Origin: Nostoc sp. MG11
Lineage (GTDB): Bacteria; Cyanobacteriota; Cyanobacteriia; Cyanobacteriales; Nostocaceae
Assembly (NCBI RefSeq): GCF_014904695.1
Contig: NZ_JACXXN010000003.1
Location: forward strand, 173,405-237,404
Direction of reading: 5' to 3'
Length of the DNA: 64,000 bases
Shown: positions 56,639 to 64,000 of the stretch, in pieces
Numbering within the stretch: position 1 is the first letter of the stretch
How the letters are laid out: every line of letters begins with the position of its first letter
Made by a program: the position numbers and the translations under genes
Notes under the pieces: model-generated
The model's database searches: none
What the model was told of the DNA's origin: nothing
Seen by the model: only the letters and a program-made list of their open reading frames with translations

Positions 56639-57376
56639 TTAACCTGGTAAAAATGTGGCAACAAACTTTTCAACCGCCTTGGGGTCTTGCATCAATTGCT
56701 CATTGAGTTGCTTGGCCTGCTCACCTGGGTAAACCTCTTCTATGCCATTAACAACAGCTTGCAGTGCATCGTGAACTACTTCTTCTGGTGCTACTTTAGG
56801 ATCAGGGAAAGATTTGCCCATGCCAATATTAATAGCTCCTGGTAGCACTCCTACTACCAGCGTTTTCTGAGCCGCCAACTCTGCCCGAACTGCCTGAGTC
56901 ATTGACAAAACTGCTGCTTTAGAAGCGCCATAGCTGCCATCTAAGGGAAGATTCACCCGCGCCACCATTGATATCATGTTAACGATCGCCCCACCTGCAT
57001 TTTGTTTCAAAACAGGGGCAAAAGCACGGCACATCATCAATGTCCCAAAGTAGTTAACATCCATTTCTGCTCTGGCGGCGGACAAATCAGGTGCAGCAAT
57101 CAATCCCTGGTTAAACCCGACACCAGCATTGTTAATCAACAAGTTGACATCCTGACACTTTAGTGATGCTTTGCGAACAGATTCTTCATCAGTAATTTCC
57201 AGCTGAATCGGGATAATTCGCTGCGGATCTGTTGCAACTATTTCAGCAAGCGCCTCCAACTTGCGAGCGCCAGCATAAATTTTGGCTGCACCTTGCGCTC
57301 TCAATCCCTCTACGAAGTATTTACCTAGACCTCCATTTGCCCCAGTTACTAGAGCGATTGCACCTAAAACTTGCAT
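56639..57376 (-). CDS. Short-chain dehydrogenase/reductase
   Basis: 245 residues of classical SDR type: TGANGGLGKYFVEGLRAQGA (NAD(P) binding), LLINNAGVGFNQGL, NMISMVARVNLPLDGSYGAS with Ser, Tyr and Lys (YGASKAA) of the catalytic triad. A GGAGGA ribosome binding site precedes the start. It is divergent from a HxlR-type regulator with inverted repeats between them, so it is probably that regulator's target. Confidence 0.92.
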   Translation of the reverse strand: MQVLGAIALVTGANGGLGKYFVEGLRAQGAAKIYAGARKLEALAEIVATDPQRIIPIQLEITDEESVRKASLKCQDVNLLINNAGVGFNQGLIAAPDLSAARAEMDVNYFGTLMMCRAFAPVLKQNAGGAIVNMISMVARVNLPLDGSYGASKAAVLSMTQAVRAELAAQKTLVVGVLPGAINIGMGKSFPDPKVAPEEVVHDALQAVVNGIEEVYPGEQAKQLNEQLMQDPKAVEKFVATFLPG

Positions 57377-57434
57377 GATCTTCCTCCATAGGGTCGAGAT
57401 AGAGATTACTTTATCTCAAAAGTATACTTATACT

Positions 57435-57467
57435 TACTTTTTGGGAAGTACTTACTTTTTTGTAAGT
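57435..57467. promoter_or_regulatory. Inverted repeats in the SDR/HxlR divergent promoter
   Basis: TACTT-TTTGGG-AAGTA (57435-57450) and ACTTAC-TTTTTT-GTAAGT (57450-57467) are two exact inverted repeats with 6-base spacers. HxlR/YodB-family proteins bind TACT-like inverted repeats between divergent genes, so these are good operator candidates. Confidence 0.6.
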
Positions 57468-57496
57468 CTGTATAAGCCTAAAGTAAGCAAATCATA

Positions 57497-57829
57497 ATGT
57501 CAGAAGAACAAAGTGAAGGCACATTATTTGTGCAAACAACGCTAAAAATTTTAGGTGGCAAATGGAAAATTTTGATTGTTTGGCATTTAAGGGATGAAGC
57601 AAAACGATACAGCGAATTGAAGCGATTGATTCCTGAAATTACTGAAAAAATGCTAATTCAACAACTTCGTGAACTAGAAAATGACGGAATTGTTAACCGA
57701 AAAGTGTACTCAGATGTACCTCTGAAAGTGGAATATTCTTTCACAGATTATGGCAGAACTCTTATACCTGTCTTGAAAGCTCTTTGCGACTGGGGACAAG
57801 AACATCTAAAGCGAGTTATTAGGGATTAG
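57497..57829 (+). CDS. HxlR-family transcriptional regulator
   Basis: 110 residues with the winged helix of HxlR/MarR-like regulators: LKILGGKWKILIVWHLRDEA, RYSELKRLIPEITEKMLIQQ, LRELENDGIVNRKVY and VEYSFTDYGRTLIPVLKAL. No Cys is present, so it is not a YodB-type thiol sensor. It should control the divergent SDR gene and itself. Confidence 0.9.
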   Translation: MSEEQSEGTLFVQTTLKILGGKWKILIVWHLRDEAKRYSELKRLIPEITEKMLIQQLRELENDGIVNRKVYSDVPLKVEYSFTDYGRTLIPVLKALCDWGQEHLKRVIRD

Positions 57830-57978
57830 GAAATGGGTATTAGGTGAGAATAACTAATAACAAATGACAAATGACTAATTATTCAAAACTCGTAGCGTAC
57901 CACACTAAAACTTCTAGAAATAGTGCGTTAGGCTTGCTTTAATGCACTCAAAAAAACTGAAATTTACCCGGTAAGCTT

Positions 57979-58401
57979 GTGTCTGATTTAGCGCTACATA
58001 CATATCTTCCTCGCCTTCCCGAAGCAGCCTTGCAAGAGTTTACAGAATGGTGTGTTTTAGAACAGGCAAAAGCCGCAGGATGTAACTTTACTCCAGATAG
58101 AAGTAAGTTAGAAAATTTGCCCCCAGCAGAGTATCTCCCGAAACTTATTGATCAGTTCATGAAAGTTAAACCAGACCCAATTAAAGCAGGTTTAGTAGCA
58201 GCGATCGCAGGTAAAGAAGCTGACAAACATGCTTTATCTGGTTTAGCAGTCGTAGCCGATTTTGTCTCGCTTTATGTCAAGTATTTAATTCCTAAAGAGG
58301 GTACTACTCCAGAAGATGCAGAAGCAATATTGACTAAAGCATCACAACATCAGTGTGAGAAACTTACTGAAATTGCCAAAAAACATGGTGTAGAGTTATA
58401 G
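57979..58401 (+). CDS. Unknown 140-residue helical protein
   Basis: The start is GTG 57979 (MSDLALHTYLPRLPEAALQE). 140 residues, helical: FTEWCVLEQAKAAGCNFTPD, LPPAEYLPKLIDQFMKVKPD and ALSGLAVVADFVSLYVKYLI. Two Cys near the N terminus and one near the C terminus (HQCEKLTEIAKKH). Soluble; family not recognised but composition is convincing. Confidence 0.6.
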   Translation: MSDLALHTYLPRLPEAALQEFTEWCVLEQAKAAGCNFTPDRSKLENLPPAEYLPKLIDQFMKVKPDPIKAGLVAAIAGKEADKHALSGLAVVADFVSLYVKYLIPKEGTTPEDAEAILTKASQHQCEKLTEIAKKHGVEL

Positions 58402-58962
58402 TTTCCGATTGAAATTTATTCGTCAGAGGCTTTGACTATTAATATAGCCAAAGCCTCTGGTATAACCTTGGACTTTGCAGATTATGGCAGCACGCCTTGC
58501 GCTCGTAGCGACTATGAATTATGTGAGTTTGTTTGTTGCAAACTGGGTAATTAACTACTGTTATGATTGCGAAAACAATCAACGTTATCTGAGTCTTTAT
58601 TTCGTCAATAAGCCAACTCTCAAGTTTCAGGTTTGTTAAACTTGGTAATAGGTTAGTTAGCAGCGGCATTGAAACAGTACAGTCTGCGATCGCCTACAGC
58701 CAGACGTAGCCCATCGCGCAATTAAAAATTAGGCGTTGCATAATTGCGGGATGATTTATTTCACGCAGAGACGCAGCGAAAAGTTCTGTAGGCGGAGAGA
58801 AGTCTGAGCGCCGGCGTCCGGCGATCAGAACTTCGGAGTTTCCCAACCTAGGAAACTTTTCAAGACAGAGACGCAGAGAGAATAAAGAGTTTGAGATTTC
58901 AATACATCAAATTTCATCCCCTGATTCAGCAACGCCAAAAATTAAAGCAGATATATGATTAG
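58402..58962. other. Intergenic region with dispersed repeats
   Basis: No gene supported; a short reverse frame (58439-58669) has no recognisable features. Contains the fragment AGACGTAGCCCATCGCGC near 58705 and the repeat copy at 58762-58880. The Uma2 gene starts on the far side. Confidence 0.5.
58762..58880. repeat. Dispersed repeat with AGAACTTTTCGCTGCG, copy 2
   Basis: Reverse-complement relative of 27559-27634: CACGCAGAGACGCAGCGAAA AGTTCTGTAGGCGG at one end and GTTTCCCAACCTAGGAAACT TTTCAAGACAGAGACGCAGA at the other. The middle carries about 40 extra bases with the palindrome GCGCCGGCGTCCGGCG. Non-coding. Confidence 0.75.
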
Positions 58963-59559
58963 TTATTTCTGAAGCGCCTGTTGAAAAGTCTTAATGGCAT
59001 CAACATGATTTACCATATTAATGCAGCGTAACAACAAATCCAGGTCGATCCCTTTGACCTCCTCACTACTGAAAACTCTTTCATAATGAAGTGCGCTACC
59101 CTCTGAGCGTAGGTGATACACTTCTAACACACCATCTTCCCAAAACCATACTTCTGGAATCAACAGCCGCTTGTATGTTTCCAGTTTATTGATACCACCA
59201 CTGGTAAACACCACCTCAATCGCTAAATCGGGGCGCACTCGACCAGGGCCCAGTTTATAGGATTCATCTGCCTCTCTCTTGACACCACCCGCTTCACTTT
59301 CTAAGGTCATTGAGCCAGTTGGAGTAAAATCAAACCCTGCCACGAGCAAATACAGTTCTACCAATGCGGCAATTCTTTTTTTAACAGTTTCGTGAGGTTC
59401 TCCAGGCATTCTTCGGATCTCCAAAACTCCATCCAGGAAAGACAGCCGATAGCCCGGACGGTTTAATAACTGCTCAACGGCTTTGAATTCTCTCCAGGTC
59501 AGTCCCTCAAACAACAGAGGTGATTCTTTTTTGGGTATTGCGATCGCTGCTGAGGTCAT
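58963..59559 (-). CDS. Uma2-family (DUF820) putative endonuclease
   Basis: 198 residues. Motifs of the family: LTWREFKAVEQLLNRPGYRL, LEIRRMPGEPHETVKKRIAA, RVRPDLAIEVVFTSGGINKL and YKRLLIPEVWFWEDG with the DLAIEV Asp/Glu pair expected for a PD-(D/E)XK nuclease. Distinct subgroup from the copy at 33591-34298 (little shared text outside motifs). Confidence 0.88.
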   Translation of the reverse strand: MTSAAIAIPKKESPLLFEGLTWREFKAVEQLLNRPGYRLSFLDGVLEIRRMPGEPHETVKKRIAALVELYLLVAGFDFTPTGSMTLESEAGGVKREADESYKLGPGRVRPDLAIEVVFTSGGINKLETYKRLLIPEVWFWEDGVLEVYHLRSEGSALHYERVFSSEEVKGIDLDLLLRCINMVNHVDAIKTFQQALQK

Positions 59560-59671
59560 TTGAGTTTCCAGTCTGTTTCCAGATAAGCAATAATCAGGGT
59601 GGAGCGCTGGCTTTTTATTGTAACTTCTTTTTAGAAGCAGGGCGATCGCTTACTCCCAATCTCTAATCCTG

Positions 59672-59809
59672 TGACAAATCATTCGAGACTACTATCGAGA
59701 TCTACAAATCGAAGATACTCGTGCTTGCCTACAATACGCCATCGCACTAGTGGCGGCTGAAGACATTCGCCTTGTATCTGCCCATGTTAACTATTATCGG
59801 TTGTGGTAA
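59672..59809 (+). pseudogene. Possible DUF433 protein remnant overlapping the hupW start
   Basis: A frame without start codon reads QIIRDYYRDLQIEDTRACLQ and YAIALVAAEDIRL before a TAA at 59807. This resembles the C-terminal helix of DUF433 (antitoxin-like) proteins (EEI-x-RDYPDL... ALAYA). The first half of the domain is absent. It overlaps the first 26 bases of hupW in another frame. Family call from memory, moderate. Confidence 0.45.
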
Positions 59810-60257
59810 TCTCAATCGCAGTGACGACGCCGTAGGCGTAATCATCGCTCAACGCTTACAAAAATATCTAGCTGAAAATCCTCACCCTAATGTGCGTGTG
59901 TATGACTGTGGAACCGCAGGTATGGAAGTGATGTTTCAAGCTAGAGGTAGTAAGCAATTAGTAATTATTGATGCAAGTTCAACTGGTTCTGAATCGGGTG
60001 CTGTATTTAAAGTTCCTGGAAAGGAACTAGAAGCTTTACCGGAACCTAGTTATAACTTGCATGATTTTCGTTGGGATAATGCTTTAGCCGCCGGACGGAA
60101 AATCTTTCAAAATGACTTTCCTCAAGAGGTGACAGTTTATTTAATTGAGGCTGCAAATCTTGGTTTGGGACTAGAGTTAAGTCCTGCTATTAAACATTCT
60201 GCTGATTTGGTTTTTGAAGAGGTAGTTGCACTTATCAGACAGAATATCAACTTTTAA
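59784..60257 (+). CDS. hupW: Uptake-hydrogenase maturation protease HupW
   Basis: From ATG 59784 (MLTIIGCGNLNRSDDAVGVI) 157 residues. GCGNLNRSDDAVGV is the N-terminal motif of the HyaD/HybD/HupW endopeptidases, with the Asp that senses nickel, and VYDCGTAGMEVMFQARGSKQ and NLHDFRWDNALAAGRKIF follow. It cuts the C-terminal peptide off HupL after nickel insertion. Located about 7 kb from hupL. In Nostoc PCC 7120 hupW is far from hupSL. Confidence 0.92.
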   Translation: MLTIIGCGNLNRSDDAVGVIIAQRLQKYLAENPHPNVRVYDCGTAGMEVMFQARGSKQLVIIDASSTGSESGAVFKVPGKELEALPEPSYNLHDFRWDNALAAGRKIFQNDFPQEVTVYLIEAANLGLGLELSPAIKHSADLVFEEVVALIRQNINF

Positions 60258-60283
60258 TTAACAATCCAAAATCCAAAATTGAA

Positions 60284-60658
60284 TCAGGCCCAATCCCGAT
60301 AAACAGAGAGTTCATCTACCCTCATTTCAAAAGGTACGCCTTGACTTTCTGGTGGACAAACACGGATTTTAGCACTGCTAATAATTCCGTAGAGTAATGT
60401 CCCCATTGGCACAATTTTTTGCAAAACTCGCCAATTAGTAACTTGATCAGGACATTCAATTACTAATGTTAAAGCATTGGCATGGGTTGTGACATACCAC
60501 CGACAACTAGATAAGAGATTTTGAATTGTGCGATCACAAGCATCATAAAAGTATTTGCTAATAGAATACTCTAGTTGCTGCCGCAGTATAATATCAGCAG
60601 ATGTCGGTTGTATAGGATGTGAATCATCACTATTAAAGTAATACATCTTTCTCGCCAT
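60284..60658 (-). CDS. Unknown small protein, paralogue B (next to hupW)
   Basis: 124 residues starting MARKMYYFNSDDSHPIQPTS. YFYDACDRTIQNLLSSCRWY, LTLVIECPDQVTNWRV and AKIRVCPPESQGVPFEMRVD correspond to segments of the protein at 33098-33469, including the final YRDW. The two are clearly homologous (about half the residues alike over 100 positions by eye). It is convergent with hupW, 26 bases apart. Function unknown. Confidence 0.72.
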   Translation of the reverse strand: MARKMYYFNSDDSHPIQPTSADIILRQQLEYSISKYFYDACDRTIQNLLSSCRWYVTTHANALTLVIECPDQVTNWRVLQKIVPMGTLLYGIISSAKIRVCPPESQGVPFEMRVDELSVYRDWA

Positions 60659-60677
60659 TTCTCTTGAAGTTCCTACT

Positions 60678-61963
60678 TACATTCCAATTGCTATTCCATA
60701 GAGGACATCTTTGTTTGTTTCTAATAATTCCTTGGTGTCATCATCATAGTAAGCACCAATTCCACTACACTGAATTCCCAAATAATTACTAGTTAGATAA
60801 ACTCTCTGTCCCAGAAAACCAGCTATTTACATAGCAATTTGGTAATTTAGATAATCAGATACAAAAAATAAAGTTACAGCACAATCTCTGGCGATCGCTT
60901 GGTTAATGCATAAATAACCTGTCTTTTCACTAAAATCACCCGACTTAATCAAATGTCTACCTTTGTATAACCCAGGTGACGTCTTCTCCATTCGATGCAC
61001 AACCGAGAAAATTTCTATCTCCTCATAATTCTCTGTTGGTACTGGCTGCTGAAGTTGCTGCAATATATATAAATAATCTTCTTGAGAAATAGACTGTTTC
61101 CGGAAACGTCTAACAGAACGTCTATTCCAAATAGTTTGGTAAAATTTATCCTTGTCAAATTTAAATTGAGGCTGTTCGAGTTTCTGCTGGTGACTCTTCT
61201 GCAAAGATGTTACTTGATAAGCTTCTTCAACAAATTGGTTAGCTTCAAAATAATCTGTGCCACAAACAAAAGGAACTTTCAGCCTTAAGTTTCTGACATT
61301 CTTCTCCTGTATTTCGCCTGAGAAAGCACAAGCGGTAATAAACTCTTTATTCTCAAATCCTAAATCAGTATTGAGAGCAAGTTTATCAAAGTCAAAAACT
61401 AACTGTATGTTCTTGTTATGAAGATAAGCTGATGCAGCGATCACACCTAAATGATGCCCGCTATCTAGAAAGCAATATCTCATGCTCCTATTTTTATATT
61501 TCCAGCTAGACCTATAATAAACACAACTAATTAAAAAGATGAATCCCTTGATACTTTTACCTGGTATAATATAACTCTCTAACCCATCATCAATTAATTC
61601 ATAGATAAGTGTTAGACAATTATTCTCAACTTCTAGATGATATATGCCGTCCACTAGCCCCTGGATGCCGCGAACCTGTACGTAAACTTCCGTAGGATAC
61701 AGAGCGCCTGCTGATGGATTTACTCGCAGTTTAGAGCAACCATCCTGATAGACTTTCTCAAGGGTAACTGCACTAGTCAAGCCGATGAAAGAGTGAATAA
61801 GATTATCAAAATCTAATCTTACTCTTCGATAAAACTTTGGATAAATTTTAAATGCAGATGGTTGAGTTGAGGCATCTATATAATTTGGATCAAGTTGTAC
61901 TGATAAGTAAGAATGCTTGGTAGCTTCATGATAGACTTTGCCTGATATCTCACTTTGTGGCAT
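60678..61963 (-). pseudogene. SagB/ThcOx-type nitroreductase with an apparent premature stop
   Basis: The frame from ATG 61963 gives 378 residues of a SagB-like flavin oxidoreductase: YHEATKHSYLSVQLD, LRVNPSAGALYPTEVYVQVR, DSGHHLGVIAASAYL, then a second nitroreductase half (IWNRRSVRRFRKQSISQEDY; KTGYLCINQAIARDCAVTLF). It stops at 60827-60829 after LNYQIAM. The sequence just beyond encodes the expected family C terminus, IAGFLGQRVYLTSNYLGIQC, SGIGAYYDDDTK and DVLYGIAIGM, ending near 60678. Thus the last 50 residues are cut off by a nonsense codon (or a one-base change). FMN-dependent enzymes of this type oxidise azolines in peptide natural products; substrate here unknown. ATG overlaps the ankyrin gene by 14 bases. 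Confidence 0.7.
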
Positions 61964-62435
61964 TTTTAAGTATCCTTAAAACTTCCAAATCACTAGCAAA
62001 GTCTATAGCTTTATAGTCGTCTAAATTTTTCAAATACATGTTAGGATGATACTGTAAAAGCAACTTTACTACTTCTGTTTTGCCAGCCGATGTTGCATAC
62101 ATTAAAACAGTTGCACCGTTCTCATTTTGGTTGTCAATATTAATGTTTGCAGCTAGCAATAAATGAATTAAATCGTAGTGATTACCAAAACAAGCAAACC
62201 ATAAAGCATTGTTGCGTAGGCGTAGCCCGCCGGAGGCATCGCTGTTTCTAGCATTGATATCAGCACCGGCCTCAATCAGTTCCTTAACGACTGCATTAAC
62301 TCCTTCCCTAGTAGCTTTCATCAAAGCTGTATCACCATTTTCGCCTGGTTGATTTAAAGTCTCAGAATTATAGCCTTTTGCTATCAGCCATTGGATTGTT
62401 TCTTCACTCAAATTTTGCCTGCTTGCTTGATTCAT
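61950..62435 (-). CDS. Ankyrin-repeat protein coupled to the SagB-like gene
   Basis: 161 residues with about four ankyrin repeats: GDTALMKATREGVNAVVKEL, NNALWFACFGNHYDLIHLLL and GATVLMYATSAGKTEVVKLL. Between the second and third helix-loop elements lies SDASGGLRLRNN, which interrupts the usual consensus and matches a dispersed repeat (GATGCCTCCGGCGGGCTACG) inserted in frame. Cytoplasmic. Overlaps the next gene by 14 bases, so it is probably made together with the SagB-like enzyme, perhaps as its binding partner. Confidence 0.82.
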   Translation of the reverse strand: MNQASRQNLSEETIQWLIAKGYNSETLNQPGENGDTALMKATREGVNAVVKELIEAGADINARNSDASGGLRLRNNALWFACFGNHYDLIHLLLAANINIDNQNENGATVLMYATSAGKTEVVKLLLQYHPNMYLKNLDDYKAIDFASDLEVLRILKNATK

Positions 62436-63171
62436 AATTGTCCCTTTAATGCTACAAATTATAATTACTTACCAAGCGTAAATTTACTTGATAAACCTAA
62501 CGGTAGGTATTAGCCACCATTATTAAAAAATGCTATGCAAGTAGGCATTTGAGCTTTTTGATTAGTAATTCAATTGTTTGATGGTGAGCAAATCTTACTT
62601 CCTGCCATTTTTAATTCTCACAAAATATTCTGGCAGAAATGTTTGACATCACTCCGTAAACACTTTTTGCTAAAGTCTAGATTGATTAGCAAAAAAATTA
62701 ACTTAGTTATATATTATCACTCCGATAAGTTGAAATTATGAATCATTTATAAAGATCTCCAGACATATCTAAGAAAAAATTTTGAAAAATCCTAAAAAAG
62801 CAATATTTTTTACAGTTTTATTTTCTACTACAGGCTAGTAACTAATAGTTCATAAAAGTAATAATTTAGGCAATTAGTAATTCATGAGGTATAAATAAAA
62901 ATAATCATCAGAATTAACAGTATTTAGTAGTCAGTTGTAGAGCCTACTAAATACTAGCTATGTTTATGACTAGCTACATTTAGAGAATTAACCATCAGTA
63001 CTTCAAAACACTCAAACCTAATTATTCTTTGTACCAAATCTTATTTTTAATTACACATAAATATTAACTGTATCTCTTTGATATTTATTAAGATATCCTA
63101 AATAATTACGGTTTTAAAACCGTAATTTGCTAACGTTATTTAAACGTAAACAACTAAAGAACAGGTAAAAA
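62436..63171. other. AT-rich intergenic region upstream of the Mop gene
   Basis: About 735 bases without a gene. It carries a perfect 24-base palindrome at 63104-63127 directly before the Mop gene. Nothing else stands out apart from several A/T runs. Confidence 0.45.
63104..63127. promoter_or_regulatory. Perfect 24-base palindrome before the Mop gene
   Basis: AATTACGGTT-TTAA-AACCGTAATT, 45 bases before ATG 63172. The position suits an operator or a hairpin in the leader. A further CGTTATTTAAACG follows at 63134-63147. A molybdate-dependent regulator would be logical but no known consensus is matched. Confidence 0.6.
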
Positions 63172-63381
63172 ATGGAAATTAGCGCTCGCAACTCTCTTAA
63201 GGGTACTGTAAAAAAAGTTATGCATGGTTCGGTTAACACTGAGATAACTTTAGAACTTGCGCCAGGAGTAGAGCTAGTGTCAATAATCACCAAATCATCA
63301 GCAGAAAAGCTAGGACTTGTAGAGGGTAAACAAGCTTATGCTGTGATTAAAGCATCAGATGTCATAGTTGCTGTTGATTGA
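63172..63381 (+). CDS. Mop/TOBE-domain molybdate-binding protein
   Basis: 69 residues: ISARNSLKGTVKKVMHGSVN, TEITLELAPGVELVSIITKS and EGKQAYAVIKASDVIVAVD. This is a single Mop (TOBE) domain, ARNxLxGxV at the N terminus. Such molbindins form hexamers and store molybdate. The protein fits the molybdenum need of nitrogenase. AGAACAGG lies before the start and a terminator behind it. Confidence 0.93.
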   Translation: MEISARNSLKGTVKKVMHGSVNTEITLELAPGVELVSIITKSSAEKLGLVEGKQAYAVIKASDVIVAVD

Positions 63382-63388
63382 AAAATAG

Positions 63389-63421
63389 GCGACTTACCTT
63401 AGTAAGTCGCTTTATCTTTTT
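63389..63421 (+). terminator. Rho-independent terminator of the Mop gene
   Basis: GCGACTTAC (63389-63397) pairs exactly with GTAAGTCGC (63402-63410) around CTTA, followed by TTTATCTTTTTT. It is eight bases after the stop codon. Confidence 0.87.
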
Positions 63422-63504
63422 TATTAAATTGCTTTTTTATACACTAGTGCCCTCATCTATTAGAATTTTTGAGCAAGGGATGAGAGTATTAAAATGTATA
63501 GTTA

Positions 63505-63639
63505 TAAGTAGGCAGACACAAATAATTAGAATATAGTAGTGTTACAGCTTCCGTAACGCACCAAAAACTAGACATGGTGCGATATGCGCTTCGCGCTAAC
63601 ACTACAGAGGTTTTATATTTAATTCAACCTCCCTACTTA
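63505..63639. repeat. MITE-like palindromic element, copy 2
   Basis: Same element as 4223-4365, with perfect 8-base inverted tips TAAGTAGG / CCTACTTA. Shared blocks: CACAAATAATTAG, GCACCAAAAACTAGA, GCGCTTCGCG, TTTTATATTTAATTCAA. The core palindrome is shorter and has several substitutions. It ends seven bases before the feoA stop codon. Confidence 0.78.
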
Positions 63640-63646
63640 GTTGATT

Positions 63647-63898
63647 TTAACTATCGGCAATGCGGACGTAAATAGCGCGAACACTTTCCAAATCTATTGG
63701 CGAAGATGTATTTCCGACTTTGATAATTAAAGAGGGGAAGTGCTGTTCTAAAGTGATAGTAGTTCCTGGTATCACTCCCATTGAGGTCAGTTTTTTCAAT
63801 ATGGTTTCATCCTGACTTTTGCAGAAAGTGACGATTCCTCGCTCTCCCACTCTCAATAATTCTAATGAGCAGCCAGTCACGCTAAAAGGAGTAAACAT
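63647..63898 (-). CDS. feoA: FeoA-domain protein
   Basis: 83 residues with an SH3-like FeoA domain: SLELLRVGERGIVTFCKSQD, ILKKLTSMGVIPGTTITLEQ, SLIIKVGNTSSPIDLESVRA. FeoA assists the ferrous iron transporter FeoB; feoB would be expected upstream of it or downstream and is not in the window (only 102 bases remain). It could also be a free FeoA protein. Start at 63898. Confidence 0.87.
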   Translation of the reverse strand: MFTPFSVTGCSLELLRVGERGIVTFCKSQDETILKKLTSMGVIPGTTITLEQHFPSLIIKVGNTSSPIDLESVRAIYVRIADS

Positions 63899-63915
63899 TT
63901 CAGATATTAAACATA

Positions 63916-63955
63916 AAGGATGAAGGATGAAGAATGTTGTTCATCCTTCATCCTT
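63916..63955. repeat. Inverted repeat upstream of feoA
   Basis: AAGGATGAAGGATGAA and TTCATCCTTCATCCTT are exact inverted repeats of 16 bases around GAATGTTG; each arm is itself a direct repeat of GGATGAA. Probably a dispersed cyanobacterial palindrome; a regulatory role is not shown. Confidence 0.65.
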
Positions 63956-64000
63956 GCTTAAACTAAGATTTCAAAGATTGCTAGGGATAGCAGATCAATA

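Noticed and set aside
58439..58669. Reverse 76-residue frame
   Set aside because: Mixed composition with no domain; region is filled with repeats.

Overview
The window comes from a filamentous, heterocyst-forming, nitrogen-fixing cyanobacterium of the Nostoc type. The evidence is the AT-rich sequence with many GCGATCGC (HIP1) octamers, a PatB/CnfR-type regulator beside a nif-type ferredoxin III and a second cytochrome c oxidase operon, a complete uptake-hydrogenase locus (hupSL, the extended hyp operon, hupW), a helical carotenoid protein, and cyanobacterial small dispersed repeats and palindromic intergenic elements. No rRNA or tRNA gene, CRISPR array or complete insertion sequence was seen.

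Region 1 (1-12 kb) is a carbohydrate-uptake island: a LacI-family repressor, a secreted intradiol-dioxygenase-like protein, a three-gene ribose/inositol-type ABC transporter, an aldose 1-epimerase and an OprB-type porin. Two genes here are decayed: a myo-inositol oxygenase preceded by two LacI-type operators, and the C-terminal third of an MFS sugar porter that lies directly behind the permease gene. The island looks like a partly eroded sugar or inositol pathway whose uptake arm is still intact.

Region 2 (12-30 kb) holds an EgtD-like methyltransferase, small unknown genes, a sucrase/ferredoxin-like protein and a type II NADH dehydrogenase. These are followed by a heterocyst block: patB, fdxB, ctaC-ctaD-ctaE (cox2), a helical-repeat protein, a proline-rich micro-ORF, a cupin and an ArsC-like nitrogenase-associated protein. 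A cysteine synthase gene closes it. The cox operon is split between ctaD and ctaE by about 0.6 kb of repeats.

Region 3 (30-39 kb) is a patchwork of small unknown proteins, a luciferase-like flavin monooxygenase coupled to a small unknown protein, a Uma2 protein, a helical carotenoid protein, a RemA-like protein, a methyltransferase and a GH13 amylase.

Region 4 (39-53 kb) is the uptake-hydrogenase locus. The leftward extended hyp operon runs TPR protein, two small membrane proteins, NifU/Rieske protein, NHL protein, hypF, hypC, hypD, hypE, hypA, hypB. hupS and hupL are divergent from it across an 0.8-kb promoter region. hupL is uninterrupted. hupW lies about 7 kb further on.

Region 5 (53-64 kb) is accessory and decaying: a frameshifted membrane protein gene, two toxin-antitoxin modules with broken toxins and intact antitoxins, a hydrolase, an SDR/HxlR divergent pair, a second Uma2 gene, hupW, a paralogue of the region-3 small protein, a SagB-type oxidoreductase with an apparent premature stop coupled to an ankyrin protein, a Mop-type molybdate-binding protein and FeoA. 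Coordinates are from reading by eye; starts were moved to internal ATGs where the upstream part looked untranslated.
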